A DNA stretch of 64,000 nucleotides from Cylicocyclus nassatus (Eukaryota; Nematoda; Chromadorea; Rhabditida; Strongylidae): positions 35,353,733 through 35,417,732 of the forward strand of contig CATQJL010000305.1 in assembly GCA_958299035.1 (NCBI GenBank), in the 5' to 3' direction. This document shows positions 26,172 through 38,700 of the stretch, piece after piece. Position 1 is the stretch's first letter. Each line of letters opens with the position of its first letter. A program made the translations under genes and the position numbers. A model generated the notes under the pieces. It worked only from the letters and a program-made list of their open reading frames with translations. It was not told the DNA's origin and did no database searches.

Positions 26172-27428
26172 GTTTGCCAGCGAATTCGGACAGCAGCACA
26201 CGAGCTGTTGCATCAGTGGCAATTGTTTGCCAGCGAATTTGGACAGCAGCACACGAACTGTAGCATCAACGGCATCGTTTGCCATTGTTTGCCAGCGAAT
26301 TCGGACAGCAGCACACGAGCTGTAGCATCAACGGCATCGTTTGCCATTGTTTGCCAGCGAATTCGGACAGCCACACACGAGCTGTTGCATCAGTGGCAAT
26401 TGTTTGCCAGCGAATTCGGACAGCAGCATAAGAACTGTAGCATCAACGGCATCGTTTGTCATTGTTTGCCAGCGAATTCGGACAGCAGCACACGAATTGT
26501 AGCATCAACGGCATCGTTTGCCATTGTTTGCCAGCGCATTCGGACAGCCACTCACGAACTGTAGCATCAACGGCATCGTTTGCCATTGTTTGCCAGCGAA
26601 TTCGGACAGCAGCACACGAGCTGTTGCATCAGTGGCAATTGTTTGCCAGCGAATTCGGACAGCAGCACACGAACTGTAGCATCAACGGCATCGTTTGCCA
26701 TTGTTTGCCAGCGAGTTCGGACAGCAGCACACGAGCTGTAGCATCAACGGCATCGTTTGCCATTGTTTGCCAGCGAATTCGGACAGCAGCACACGAGCTG
26801 TAGCATCAACGGCATCGTTTGCCATTGTTTGCCAGCGAATTCGGACAGCAGCACACGAGCTGTTGCATCAGTGGCAATTGTTTGCCAGCGAGTTCGGAGA
26901 GCAGCACACGAGCTGTAGCGTCAACGGCATCGTTTGCCATTGTTTGCCAGCGAATTCGGACAGCAGCACACGAGCTGTAGCATCAACGGCATCGTTTGCC
27001 ATTGTTTGCCAGCGAGTTCGGACAGCAGCACACGAGATGTAGCATCAACGGCATCGTTTGCCATTGTTTGCCAGCGAATTCGGACAGCAGCACACGAGCT
27101 GTAGCATCAACGGCATCGTTTGCCATTGTTTGCCAGCGAATTCGGACAGCAGCACACGAGCTGTTGCATCAGTGGCAATTGTTTGCCAGCGAGTTCGGAC
27201 AGCAGCACACGAGCTGTAGCGTCAACGGCATCGTTTGCCATTGTTTGCCAGCGAATTCGGACAGCAGCACACGAGCTGTAGCATCAACGGCATCGTTTGC
27301 CATTGTTTGCCAGCGAGTTCGGACAGCAGCACACGAGATGTAGCATCAACGGCATCGTTTGCCATTGTTTGCCAGCGAATTCGGACAGCAGCACACGAGC
27401 TGTAGCATCAACGGCATCGTTTGCCATT

Positions 27429-27490
27429 GTTTGCCAGCGAATTCGGAACGCCGCTCACGAACTGTAGCATCAACGGCATCGTTTGCCATT
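27429..27490 (+). repeat. Full-length GGAACGCC unit
   Basis: Parent-type 62-bp unit, the 1,319-bp HOR partner of 26,110-26,171. It is the last GGAACGCC unit seen in the window. Confidence 0.87.
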
Positions 27491-28871
27491 GTTTGCCAGC
27501 GAATTCGGACAGCAGCACACGAGCTGTTGCATCAGTGGCAATTGTTTGCCAGCGAATTTGGACAGCAGCACACGAACTGTAGCATCAACGGCATCGTTTG
27601 CCATTGTTTGCCAGCGAATTCGGACAGCAGCACACGAGCTGTAGCATCAACGGCATCGTTTGCCATTGTTTGCCAGCGAATTCGGACAGCCACACACGAG
27701 CTGTTGCATCAGTGGCAATTGTTTGCCAGCGAATTCGGACAGCAGCATAAGAACTGTAGCATCAACGGCATCGTTTGTCATTGTTTGCCAGCGAATTCGG
27801 ACAGCAGCACACGAATTGTAGCATCAACGGCATCGTTTGCCATTGTTTGCCAGCGCATTCGGACAGCCACTCACGAACTGTAGCATCAACGGCATCGTTT
27901 GCCATTGTTTGCCAGCGAATTCGGACAGCAGCACACGAGCTGTTGCATCAGTGGCAATTGTTTGCCAGCGAATTCGGACAGCAGCACACGAACTGTAGCA
28001 TCAACGGCATCGTTTGCCATTGTTTGCCAGCGAGTTCGGACAGCAGCACACGAGCTGTAGCATCAACGGCATCGTTTGCCATTGTTTGCCAGCGAATTCG
28101 GACAGCAGCACACGAGCTGTAGCATCAACGGCATCGTTTGCCATAGTTTGCCAGCGAATTCGGACAGCAGCACACGAGCTGTTGCATCAGTGGCAATTGT
28201 TTGCCAGCGAGTTCGGACAGCAGCACACGAGCTGTAGCGTCAACGGCATCGTTTGCCATTGTTTGCCAGCGAATTCGGACAGCAGCACACGAGCTGTAGC
28301 ATCAACGGCATCGTTTGCCATTGTTTGCCAGCGAGTTCGGACAGCAGCACACGAGATGTAGCATCAACGGCATCGTTTGCCATTGTTTGCCAGCGAGTTC
28401 GGACAGCAGCACACGAGATGTAGCATCAACGGCATCGTTTGCCATTGTTTGCCAGCGAATTCGGACAGCAACACACGAGCTGTAGCGTCAACGGCATCGT
28501 TTGCCATTGTTTGCCAGCGAATTCGGACAGCAGCACACGAGATGTAGCATCAACGGCATCGTTTGCCATTGTTTGCCAGCGAGTTCGGACAGCAGCACAC
28601 GAGATGTAGCATCAACGGCATCGTTTGCCATTGTTTGCCAGCGAGTTCGGACAGCAGCACACGAGATGTAGCATCAACGGCATCGTTTGCCATTGTTTGC
28701 CAGCGAATTTGGACAGCAGCACACGAGCTGTTGCATCAGTGGCAATTGTTTGCCAGCGAATTCGGACAGCAGCACACGAACTGTAGCATCAACGGCATCG
28801 TTTGCCATTGTTTGCCAGCGAGTTCGGACAGCAGCACACGAGATGTAGCATCAACGGCATCGTTTGCCATT

Positions 28872-28924
28872 GTTTGCCAGCGAATTCGGACAGCAGCACA
28901 CGAGCTGTAGCATCAGTGGCAATT
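28872..28924 (+). repeat. Chimeric unit: L-type TAG core with S-type tail
   Basis: A 53-bp unit with TAGCATCAGTGGCAATT; almost all other S units have TTG here. Copies related by HOR spacing lie at 29,403-29,455, 30,297-30,349 and 31,430-31,482. Confidence 0.88.
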
Positions 28925-29402
28925 GTTTGCCAGCGAGTTCGGACAGCAGCACACGAGCTGTAGCGTCAACGGCATCGTTTGCCATTGTTTGCCAGCGAAT
29001 TCGGACAGCAGCACACGAGCTGTTGCATCAGTGGCAATTGTTTGCCAGCGAATTCGGACAGCAGCACACGAACTGTAGCATCAACGGCATCGTTTGCCAT
29101 TGTTTGCCAGCGAGTTCGGACAGCAGCACACGAGCTGTAGCATCAACGGCATCGTTTGCCATTGTTTGCCAGCGAATTCGGACAGCAGCACACGAGCTGT
29201 AGCATCAACGGCATCGTTTGCCATAGTTTGCCAGCGAATTCGGACAGCAGCACACGAGCTGTTGCATCAGTGGCAATTGTTTGCCAGCGAGTTCGGACAG
29301 CAGCACACGAGCTGTAGCGTCAACGGCATCGTTTGCCATTGTTTGCCAGCGAGTTCGGACAGCAGCACACGAGATGTAGCATCAACAGCATCGTTTGCCA
29401 TT

Positions 29403-29455
29403 GTTTGCCAGCGAATTCGGACAGCAGCACACGAGCTGTAGCATCAGTGGCAATT
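29403..29455 (+). repeat. Chimeric unit, TAG core with S-type tail
   Basis: Same chimeric 53-bp form as 28,872-28,924, exactly 531 bp downstream. An AACAGC tail in the preceding unit is private to this copy. Confidence 0.87.
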
Positions 29456-30296
29456 GTTTGCCAGCGAGTTCGGACAGCAGCACACGAGCTGTAGCGTCAA
29501 CGGCATCGTTTGCCATTGTTTGCCAGCGAATTCGGACAGCAGCACACGAGCTGTTGCATCAGTGGCAATTGTTTGCCAGCGAATTCGGACAGCAGCACAC
29601 GAACTGTAGCATCAACGGCATCGTTTGCCATTGTTTGCCAGCGAGTTCGGACAGCAGCACACGAGCTGTAGCATCAACGGCATCGTTTGCCATTGTTTGC
29701 CAGCGAATTCGGACAGCAGCACACGAGCTGTAGCATCAACGGCATCGTTTGCCATAGTTTGCCAGCGAATTCGGACAGCAGCACACGAGCTGTTGCATCA
29801 GTGGCAATTGTTTGCCAGCGAGTTCGGACAGCAGCACACGAGCTGTAGCGTCAACGGCATCGTTTGCCATTGTTTGCCAGCGAATTCGGACAGCAGCACA
29901 CGAGCTGTAGCATCAACGGCATCGTTTGCCATTGTTTGCCAGCGAGTTCGGACAGCAGCACACGAGATGTAGCATCAACGGCATCGTTTGCCATTGTTTG
30001 CCAGCGAGTTCGGACAGCAGCACACGAGATGTAGCATCAACGGCATCGTTTGCCATTGTTTGCCAGCGAGTTCGGACAGCAGCACACGAGATGTAGCATC
30101 AACGGCATCGTTTGCCATTGTTTGCCAGCGAATTTGGACAGCAGCACACGAGCTGTTGCATCAGTGGCAATTGTTTGCCAGCGAATTCGGACAGCAGCAC
30201 ACGAACTGTAGCATCAACGGCATCGTTTGCCATTGTTTGCCAGCGAGTTCGGACAGCAGCACACGAGATGTAGCATCAACGGCATCGTTTGCCATT

Positions 30297-30349
30297 GTTT
30301 GCCAGCGAATTCGGACAGCAGCACACGAGCTGTAGCATCAGTGGCAATT
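30297..30349 (+). repeat. Chimeric unit, TAG core with S-type tail
   Basis: Same chimeric 53-bp form, 1,425 bp from 28,872. It is followed by a GAGTTCGG unit as in the other copies. Confidence 0.87.
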
Positions 30350-31429
30350 GTTTGCCAGCGAGTTCGGACAGCAGCACACGAGCTGTAGCGTCAACGGCAT
30401 CGTTTGCCATTGTTTGCCAGCGAATTCGGACAGCAGTACACGAGCTGTTGCATCAGTGGCAATTGTTTGCCAGCAAGTTCGGACAGCAGCACACGAGCTG
30501 TAGCGTCAACGGCATCGTTTGCCATTGTTTGCCAGCGAATTCGGACAGCAGCACACGAGCTGTAGCATCAACGGCATCGTTTGCCATTGTTTGCCAGCGA
30601 ATTCGGACAGCAGCACACGAGCTGTTGCATCAGTGGCAATTGTTTGCCAGCGAGTTCGGACAGCAGCACACGAGCTGTAGCGTCAACGGCATCGTTTGCC
30701 ATTGTTTGCCAGCGAATTCGGACAGCAGCACACGAGCTGTAGCATCAACGGCATCGTTTGCCATTGTTTGCCAGCGAGTTCGGACAGCAGCACACGAGCT
30801 GTAGCATCAACGGCATCGTTTGCCATTGTTTGCCAGCGAATTCGGACAGCAGCACACGAGCTGTAGCATCAACGGCATCGTTTGCCATAGTTTGCCAGCG
30901 AATTCGGACAGCAGCACACGAGCTGTTGCATCAGTGGCAATTGTTTGCCAGCGAGTTCGGACAGCAGCACACGAGCTGTAGCGTCAACGGCATCGTTTGC
31001 CATTGTTTGCCAGCGAATTCGGACAGCAGCACACGAGCTGTAGCATCAACGGCATCGTTTGCCATTGTTTGCCAGCGAGTTCGGACAGCAGCACACGAGA
31101 TGTAGCATCAACGGCATCGTTTGCCATTGTTTGCCAGCGAGTTCGGACAGCAGCACACGAGATGTAGCATCAACGGCATCGTTTGCCATTGTTTGCCAGC
31201 GAGTTCGGACAGCAGCACACGAGATGTAGCATCAACGGCATCGTTTGCCATTGTTTGCCAGCGAATTTGGACAGCAGCACACGAGCTGTTGCATCAGTGG
31301 CAATTGTTTGCCAGCGAATTCGGACAGCAGCACACGAACTGTAGCATCAACGGCATCGTTTGCCATTGTTTGCCAGCGAGTTCGGACAGCAGCACACGAG
31401 ATGTAGCATCAACGGCATCGTTTGCCATT

Positions 31430-31482
31430 GTTTGCCAGCGAATTCGGACAGCAGCACACGAGCTGTAGCATCAGTGGCAATT
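31430..31482 (+). repeat. Chimeric unit, TAG core with S-type tail
   Basis: Same chimeric 53-bp form, 1,133 bp from 30,297. Both copies are followed by an S unit with CAGTACACG and then a CAGCAAGTTCGG unit (near 30,475 and 31,608), which confirms that they descend from one block. Confidence 0.87.
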
Positions 31483-32199
31483 GTTTGCCAGCGAGTTCGG
31501 ACAGCAGCACACGAGCTGTAGCGTCAACGGCATCGTTTGCCATTGTTTGCCAGCGAATTCGGACAGCAGTACACGAGCTGTTGCATCAGTGGCAATTGTT
31601 TGCCAGCAAGTTCGGACAGCAGCACACGAGCTGTAGCGTCAACGGCATCGTTTGCCATTGTTTGCCAGCGAATTCGGACAGCAGCACACGAGCTGTAGCA
31701 TCAACGGCATCGTTTGCCATTGTTTGCCAGCGAATTCGGACAGCAGCACACGAGCTGTTGCATCAGTGGCAATTGTTTGCCAGCGAGTTCGGACAGCAGC
31801 ACACGAGCTGTAGCGTCAACGGCATCGTTTGCCATTGTTTGCCAGCGAATTCGGACAGCAGCACACGAGCTGTAGCATCAACGGCATCGTTTGCCATTGT
31901 TTGCCAGCGAATTTGGACAGCAGCACACGAACTGTAGCATCAACGGCATCGTTTGCCATTGTTTGCCAGCGAATTTGGACAGCAGCACACGAGCTGTTGC
32001 ATCAGTGGCAATTGTTTGCCAGCGAATTCGGACAGCAGCACACGAACTGTAGCATCAACGGCATCGTTTGCCATTGTTTGCCAGCGAGTTCGGACAGCAG
32101 CACACGAGATGTAGCATCAACGGCATCGTTTGCCATAGTTTGCCAGCGAATTCGGACAGCAGCACACGAGCTGTAGCATCAACGGCATCGTTTGCCATT

Positions 32200-32251
32200 G
32201 TTTGCCAGCGAATTCGGACAGCAGCACACGAGCGTTGCATCAGTGGCAATT
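32200..32251 (+). repeat. 52-bp S unit with 1-bp deletion
   Basis: The core reads GAGCGTTGC instead of GAGCTGTTGC, with a T lost near 32,233. No other copy was seen. Confidence 0.9.
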
Positions 32252-32359
32252 GTTTGCCAGCGAGTTCGGACAGCAGCACACGAGCTGTAGCGTCAACGGC
32301 ATCGTTTGCCATTGTTTGCCAGCGAATTCGGACAGCAGCACACGAGCTGTAGCATCAAC

Positions 32360-33260
32360 GGCATCGTTTGCCATTGTTTGCCAGCGAATTTGGACAGCAG
32401 CACACGAGCTGTTGCATCAGTGGCAATTGTTTGCCAGCGAATTCGGACAGCAGCACACGAACTGTAGCATCAACGGCATCGTTTGCCATTGTTTGCCAGC
32501 GAATTTGGACAGCAGCACACGAGCTGTTGCATCAGTGGCAATTGTTTGCCAGCGAATTCGGACAGCAGCTCACGAGCTGTAGCATCAACGGCATCGTTTG
32601 CCATCGTTTGTCAGCGAATTCGGAAAGCCACTCACGAGCTGTTGCATCAGCGGCAATTGTTTGCCAGCGAATTCGGACAGCAGCACATGAACTGTAGCAT
32701 CAACGGCATCGTTTGCCATTGTTTGCCAGCAAATTCGGACAGCAGCACACGAATTGTAGCATCAACGGCATCGTTTGCCATTGTTAGCCAGCGAATTCGG
32801 ACAGCCGCTCACGAACTGTAGCATCAACGGCATCGTTTGCCATTGTTTGCCAGCGAATTCGGACAGCAGCACACGAACTGTAGCATCAACGGCATCGTTT
32901 GCCATTGTTTGCCAGCGAATTCGGACAGCAGCACACGAGCTGTAGCATCAACGGCATCGTTTGCCATTGTTTGCCAGCGAATTCGGACAGCAGCATACGA
33001 ACTGTAGCATCAACGGCATCGTTTGCCATTCTTTGCCAGCGAATTCGGACAGCAGCATACGAACTGTAGCATCAACGGCATCGTTTGCCATTGTTTGCCA
33101 GCTAATTCGGACAGCAGCACACGAGCTGTAGCATCAACGGCATCGTTTGCCATTGTTTGCCAGCGAATTCGGACAGCAGCACACGAGCTGTAGCGTCAAC
33201 GGCATCGTTTGCCATTGTTTGCCAGCGAATTCGGACAGCAGCACACGAACTGTAGCATCA
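32360..33260 (+). repeat. Island of block A-type units
   Basis: Markers otherwise typical of block A return here in the same order: GAATTTGG S units, CAGCTCACGAG, GTCAGC with GGAAAGCC (near 32,622), CACATGAACTG, GTTAGCC with CCGCTCAC (32,783), two CATACGAACTG units and GCTAATTCGG (near 33,104). The part 32,783-33,230 matches 9,552-10,000 at an offset of 23,231 bp; the part 32,368-32,700 matches 8,712-9,040 at 23,656 bp. Units present between those two parts in block A are missing here. Confidence 0.83.
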
Positions 33261-34200
33261 ACGGCATTGTTTGCCATTGTTTGCCAGCGAATTCGGACAG
33301 CCACTCACGAACTGTAGCATCAACGGCATCGTTTGCCATTGTTTGCCAGCGAGTTCGGACAGCAGCACACGAGCTGTAGCATCAACGGCATCGTTTGCCA
33401 TTGTTTGCCAGCGAATTCGGACAGCAGCACACGAACTGTAGCATCAACGGCATTGTTTGCCATTGTTTGCCAGCGAATTCGGACAGCCACTCACGAACTG
33501 TAGCATCAACGGCATCGTTTGCCATTGTTTGCCAGCGAATTCGGACAGCAGCACACGAGCTGTAGCATCAAAGGCATCGTTTGCCATCGTTTGCCAGCGA
33601 ATTCGGACAGCCACTCACGAACTGTAGCATCAACGGCATCATTTGTCATTGTTTGCCAGCGAATTCGGACAGCAGCACACGAGCTGTAGCATCAAAGGCA
33701 TCGTTTGCCATCGTTTGCCAGCGAATTCGGACAGCCACTCACGAACTGTAGCATCAACGGCATCGTTTGTCATTGTCTGCCAGCGAATTCGGACAGCAGC
33801 ACACGAATTGTAGCATCAACGGCATCGTTTGCCATTGTTTGCCAGCGAATTCGGACAGCCGCTCACGAACTGTAGCATCAACGGCATCGTATGCCATTGT
33901 TTGCCAGCGAATTCGGACAGCAGCACACGAGCTGTTGCATCAGTGGCAATTGTTTGCCAGCGAATTTGGACAGCCGCTCACGAACTGTAGCATCAACGGC
34001 ATCGTATGCCATTGTTTGCCAGCGAATTCGGACAGCCACACACGAGCTGTTGCATCAGTGGCAATTGTTTGCCAGCGAATTCGGACAGCCGCTCACGAAC
34101 TGTAGCATCAACGGCATCGTATGCCATTGTTTGCCAGCGAATTCGGACAGCCACACACGAGCTGTTGCATCAGTGGCAATTGTTTGCCAGCGAATTCGGA
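33260..34200 (+). repeat. Short-dimer zone
   Basis: This stretch mixes small local repeats: a 186-bp step with GGCATTGTTTG (near 33,265 and 33,451), a 124-bp L-L dimer with an AAAGGC tail and CCACTCAC (33,540-33,780), and a 115-bp L-S dimer with CCGCTCAC, CGTATGCC and CCACACAC (33,890-34,200). CCGCTCAC and AAAGGC units point forward to block E. Confidence 0.8.
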
Positions 34201-37200
34201 CAGCAGCATAAGAACTGTAGCATCAACGGCATCGTTTGTCATTGTTTGCCAGCGAATTCGGACAGCAGCACACGAATTGTAGCATCAACGGCATCGTTTG
34301 CCATTGTTTGCCAGCGCATTCGGACAGCCACTCACGAACTGTAGCATCAACGGCATCGTTTGCCATTGTTTGCCAGCGAATTCGGACAGCAGCACACGAG
34401 CTGTTGCATCAGTGGCAATTGTTTGCCAGCGAATTCGGACAGCAGCACACGAACTGTAGCATCAACGGCATCGTTTGCCATTGTTTGCCAGCGAGTTCGG
34501 ACAGCAGCACACGAGCTGTAGCATCAACGGCATCGTTTGCCATTGTTTGCCAGCGAATTCGGACAGCAGCACACGAGCTGTAGCATCAACGGCATCGTTT
34601 GCCATTGTTTGCCAGCGAATTCGGACAGCAGCACACGAGCCGTTGCATCAGTGGCAATTGTTTGCCAGCGAGTTCGGACAGCAGCACACGAGCTGTAGCG
34701 TCAACGGCATCGTTTGCCATTGTTTGCCAGCGAATTCGGACAGCAGCACACGAGCTGTAGCATCAACGGCATCGTTTGCCATTGTTTGCCAGCGAATTTG
34801 GACAGCAGCACACGAGCTGTTGCATCAGTGGCAATTGTTTGCCAGCGAATTCGGACAGCAGCACACGAACTGTAGCATCAACGGCATCGTTTGCCATTGT
34901 TTGCCAGCGAGTTCGGACAGCAGCACACGAGCTGTAGCATCAACGGCGTCGTTTGCCATTGTTTGCCAGCGAATTCGGACAGCAGCACACGAGCTGTAGC
35001 ATCAACGGCATCGTTTGCCATTGTTTGCCAGCGAATTCGGACAGGAGCACACGAGCTGTTGCATCAGTGGCAATTGTTTGCCAGCGAGTTCGGACAGCAG
35101 CACACGAGCTGTAGCGTCAACGGCATCGTTTGCCATTGTTTGCCAGCGAATTCGGACAGCAGCACACGAGCTGTAGCATCAACGGCATCGTTTGCCATTG
35201 TTTGCCAGCGAATTTGGACAGCAGCACACGAGCTGTTGCATCAGTGGCAATTGTTTGCCAGCGAATTCGGACAGCAGCACACGAGCTGTAGCGTCAACGG
35301 CATCGTTTGCCATTGTTTGCCAGCGAATTCGGACAGCAGCACACGAGCTGTAGCATCAACGGCATCGTTTGCCATTGTTTGCCAGCGAATTTGGACAGCA
35401 GCACACGAGCTGTTGCATCAGTGGCAATTGTTTGCCAGCGAGTTCGGACAGCAGCACACGAGCTGTAGCGTCAACGGCATCGTTTGCCATTGTTTGCCAG
35501 CGAATTCGGACAGCAGCACACGAGCTGTAGCATCAACGGCATCGTTTGCCATTGTTTGCCAGCGAATTTGGACAGCAGCACACGAGCTGTTGCATCAGTG
35601 GCAATTGTTTGCCAGCGAATTCGGACAGCAGCACACGAACTGTAGCATCAACGGCATCGTTTGCCATTGTTTGCCAGCGAGTTCGGACAGCAGCACACGA
35701 GCTGTAGCATCAACGGCATCGTTTGCCATTGTTTGCCAGCGAATTTGGACAGCAGCACACGAGCTGTTGCATCAGTGGCAATTGTTTGCCAGCGAGTTCG
35801 GACAGCAGCACACGAGCTGTAGCGTCAACGGCATCGTTTGCCATTGTTTGCCAGCGAATTCGGACAGCAGCACACGAGCTGTAGCATCAACGGCATCGTT
35901 TGCCATTGTTTGCCAGCGAATTTGGACAGCAGCACACGAGCTGTTGCATCAGTGGCAATTGTTTGCCAGCGAATTCGGACAGCAGCACACGAACTGTAGC
36001 ATCAACGGCATCGTTTGCCATTGTTTGCCAGCGAGTTCGGACAGCAGCACACGAGCTGTAGCATCAACGGCATCGTTTGCCATTGTTTGCCAGCGAATTC
36101 GGACAGCAGCACACGAGCTGTAGCATCAACGGCATCGTTTGCCATTGTTTGCCAGCGAATTCGGACAGCAGCACACGAGCTGTTGCATCAGTGGCAATTG
36201 TTTGCCAGCGAATTCGGACAGCAGCACACGAGCTGTAGCGTCAACGGCATCGTTTGCCATTGTTTGCCAGCGAATTCGGACAGCAGCACACGAGCTGTAG
36301 CATCAACGGCATCGTTTGCCATTGTTTGCCAGCGAATTTGGACAGCAGCACACGAGCTGTTGCATCAGTGGCAATTGTTTGCCAGCGAGTTCGGACAGCA
36401 GCACACGAGCTGTAGCGTCAACGGCATCGTTTGCCATTGTTTGCCAGCGAATTCGGACAGCAGCACACGAGCTGTAGCATCAACGGCATCGTTTGCCATT
36501 GTTTGCCAGCGAATTTGGACAGCAGCACACGAGCTGTTGCATCAGTGGCAATTGTTTGCCAGCGAATTCGGACAGCAGCACACGAACTGTAGCATCAACG
36601 GCATCGTTTGCCATTGTTTGCCAGCGAGTTCGGACAGCAGCACACGAGCTGTAGCATCAACGGCATCGTTTGCCATTGTTTGCCAGCGAATTCGGACAGC
36701 AGCACACGAGCTGTAGCATCAACGGCATCGTTTGCCATTGTTTGCCAGCGAATTCGGACAGCAGCACACGAGCTGTTGCATCAGTGGCAATTGTTTGCCA
36801 GCGAGTTCGGACAGCAGCACACGAGCTGTAGCGTCAACGGCATCGTTTGCCATTGTTTGCCAGCGAATTCGGACAGCCGCTCACGAACTGTAGCATCAAC
36901 GGCATCGTATGCCATTGTTTGCCAGCGAATTCGGACAGCCACACACGAGCTGTTGCATCAGTGGCAATTGTTTGCCAGCGAATTCGGACAGCCGCTCACG
37001 AACTGTAGCATCAACGGCATCGTATGCCATTGTTTGCCAGCGAATTCGGACAGCCACACACGAGCTGTTGCATCAGTGGCAATTGTTTGCCAGCGAATTC
37101 GGACAGCAGCATAAGAACTGTAGCATCAACGGCATCGTTTGTCATTGTTTGCCAGCGAATTCGGACAGCCACTCACGAACTGTAGCATCAACGGCATCGT

Positions 37201-38700
37201 TTGCCATTGTTTGCCAGCGAATTCGGACAGCAGCACACGAGCTGTAGCATCAACGGCATCGTTTGCCATTGTTTGCCAGCGAATTCGGACAGCAGCACAC
37301 GAGCTGTAGCATCAACGGCATCGTTTGCCATTGTTTGCCAGCGAATTCGGACAGCAGCACACGAGCTGTTGCATCAGTGGCAATTGTTTGCCAGCGAATT
37401 CGGACAGCAGCACACGAGCTGTAGCGTCAACGGCATCGTTTGCCATTGTTTGCCAGCGAATTCGGACAGCAGCACACGAGCTGTAGCATCAACGGCATCG
37501 TTTGCCATTGTTTGCCAGCGAATTTGGACAGCAGCACACGAGCTGTTGCATCAGTGGCAATTGTTTGCCAGCGAATTCGGACAGCAGCACACGAACTGTA
37601 GCATCAACGGCATCGTTTGCCATTGTTTGCCAGCGAGTTCGGACAGCAGCACACGAGCTGTAGCATCAACGGCATCGTTTGCCATTGTTTGCCAGCGAAT
37701 TCGGACAGCAGCACACGAGCTGTAGCATCAACGGCATCGTTTGCCATTGTTTGCCAGCGAATTCGGACAGCAGCACACGAGCTGTTGCATCAGTGGCAAT
37801 TGTTTGCCAGCGAATTCGGACAGCAGCACACGAGCTGTAGCGTCAACGGCATCGTTTGCCATTGTTTGCCAGCGAATTCGGACAGCAGCACACGAGCTGT
37901 AGCATCAACGGCATCGTTTGCCATTGTTTGCCAGCGAATTTGGACAGCAGCACACGAGCTGTTGCATCAGTGGCAATTGTTTGCCAGCGAGTTCGGACAG
38001 CAGCACACGAGCTGTAGCGTCAACGGCATCGTTTGCCATTGTTTGCCAGCGAATTCGGACAGCAGCACACGAGCTGTAGCATCAACGGCATCGTTTGCCA
38101 TTGTTTGCCAGCGAATTTGGACAGCAGCACACGAGCTGTTGCATCAGTGGCAATTGTTTGCCAGCGAATTCGGACAGCAGCACACGAACTGTAGCATCAA
38201 CGGCATCGTTTGCCATTGTTTGCCAGCGAGTTCGGACAGCAGCACACGAGCTGTAGCATCAACGGCATCGTTTGCCATTGTTTGCCAGCGAATTCGGACA
38301 GCAGCACACGAGCTGTAGCATCAACGGCATCGTTTGCCATTGTTTGCCAGCGAATTCGGACAGCAGCACACGAGCTGTTGCATCAGTGGCAATTGTTTGC
38401 CAGCGAGTTCGGACAGCAGCACACGAGCTGTAGCGTCAACGGCATCGTTTGCCATTGTTTGCCAGCGAATTCGGACAGCCGCTCACGAACTGTAGCATCA
38501 ACGGCATCGTATGCCATTGTTTGCCAGCGAATTCGGACAGCAGCACACGAGCTGTTGCATCAGTGGCAATTGTTTGCCAGCGAATTCGGACAGCAGCACA
38601 CGAGCTGTAGCGTCAACGGCATCGTTTGCCATTGTTTGCCAGCGAATTCGGACAGCAGCACACGAGCTGTAGCATCAACGGCATCGTTTGCCATTGTTTG
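34200..38700 (+). repeat. Block D1: LLS-trimer-rich HORs (177 and 593 bp)
   Basis: S units are densest here. From 34,403 the S cores are spaced 239, 177, 239, 177, 177, 177, 177, 177, 239, 177, 177, 239, 177 and 115 bp. Strings of 593 bp (7L+3S) recur at 36,015 to 36,608 and 37,617 to 38,210, and the pair is itself repeated at 1,602 bp. Because 177 bp is 59 codons, S units can suppress the TAG frame, giving an open frame of 410 codons at 34,891-36,123 that is only repeat. Confidence 0.86.
35076..35960 (+). repeat. Five perfect-length 177-bp LLS trimers
   Basis: Six successive S cores lie at 35,058, 35,235, 35,412, 35,589, 35,766 and 35,943, exactly 177 bp apart, so the stretch is five consecutive L-L-S trimers (885 bp). 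The trimers differ at GAGTTCGG/GAATTC and GAACTG/GAGCTG positions, so they are not identical copies. Confidence 0.92.

Larger units (their letters stand above)
26030..28390 (+). repeat. Block C2: tandem 1,319-bp HOR
   Basis: Two copies of the same unit string start near 26,030 and 27,349, exactly 1,319 bp apart at every marker checked: the GGAACGCC units (26,110 and 27,429), CATAAGAACTG (near 26,427 and 27,746) and the GCGCATTCGG unit. Related partial copies occur near 12.3, 18.6, 22.6 and 24.6 kb. The first copy has a private GGAGAGC at about 26,899. The second copy breaks off near 28,390. Confidence 0.87.
28390..32360 (+). repeat. Block C3: HORs of 531, 1,425 and 1,133 bp rich in GAGATG units
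   Basis: Unit strings recur at 531 bp (28,864 to 29,395), 1,425 bp (28,563 to 29,988) and 1,133 bp (29,988 to 31,121). Runs of consecutive GAGTTCGG/GAGATG units occur at 28.3-28.7, 30.0-30.1 and 31.1-31.2 kb. A CCATAGTTTG variant marks the same position in each repeat (near 28,143, 29,223, 29,755, 30,887 and 32,137). Each repeat carries one chimeric unit with a TAG core and an S-type tail. Confidence 0.85.

Noticed and set aside
34891..36123. 410-codon open frame as a gene
   Set aside because: It is the product of consecutive 177-bp trimers (59 codons each) with S units placed at the stop frame. The same peptide segments appear everywhere in the array.
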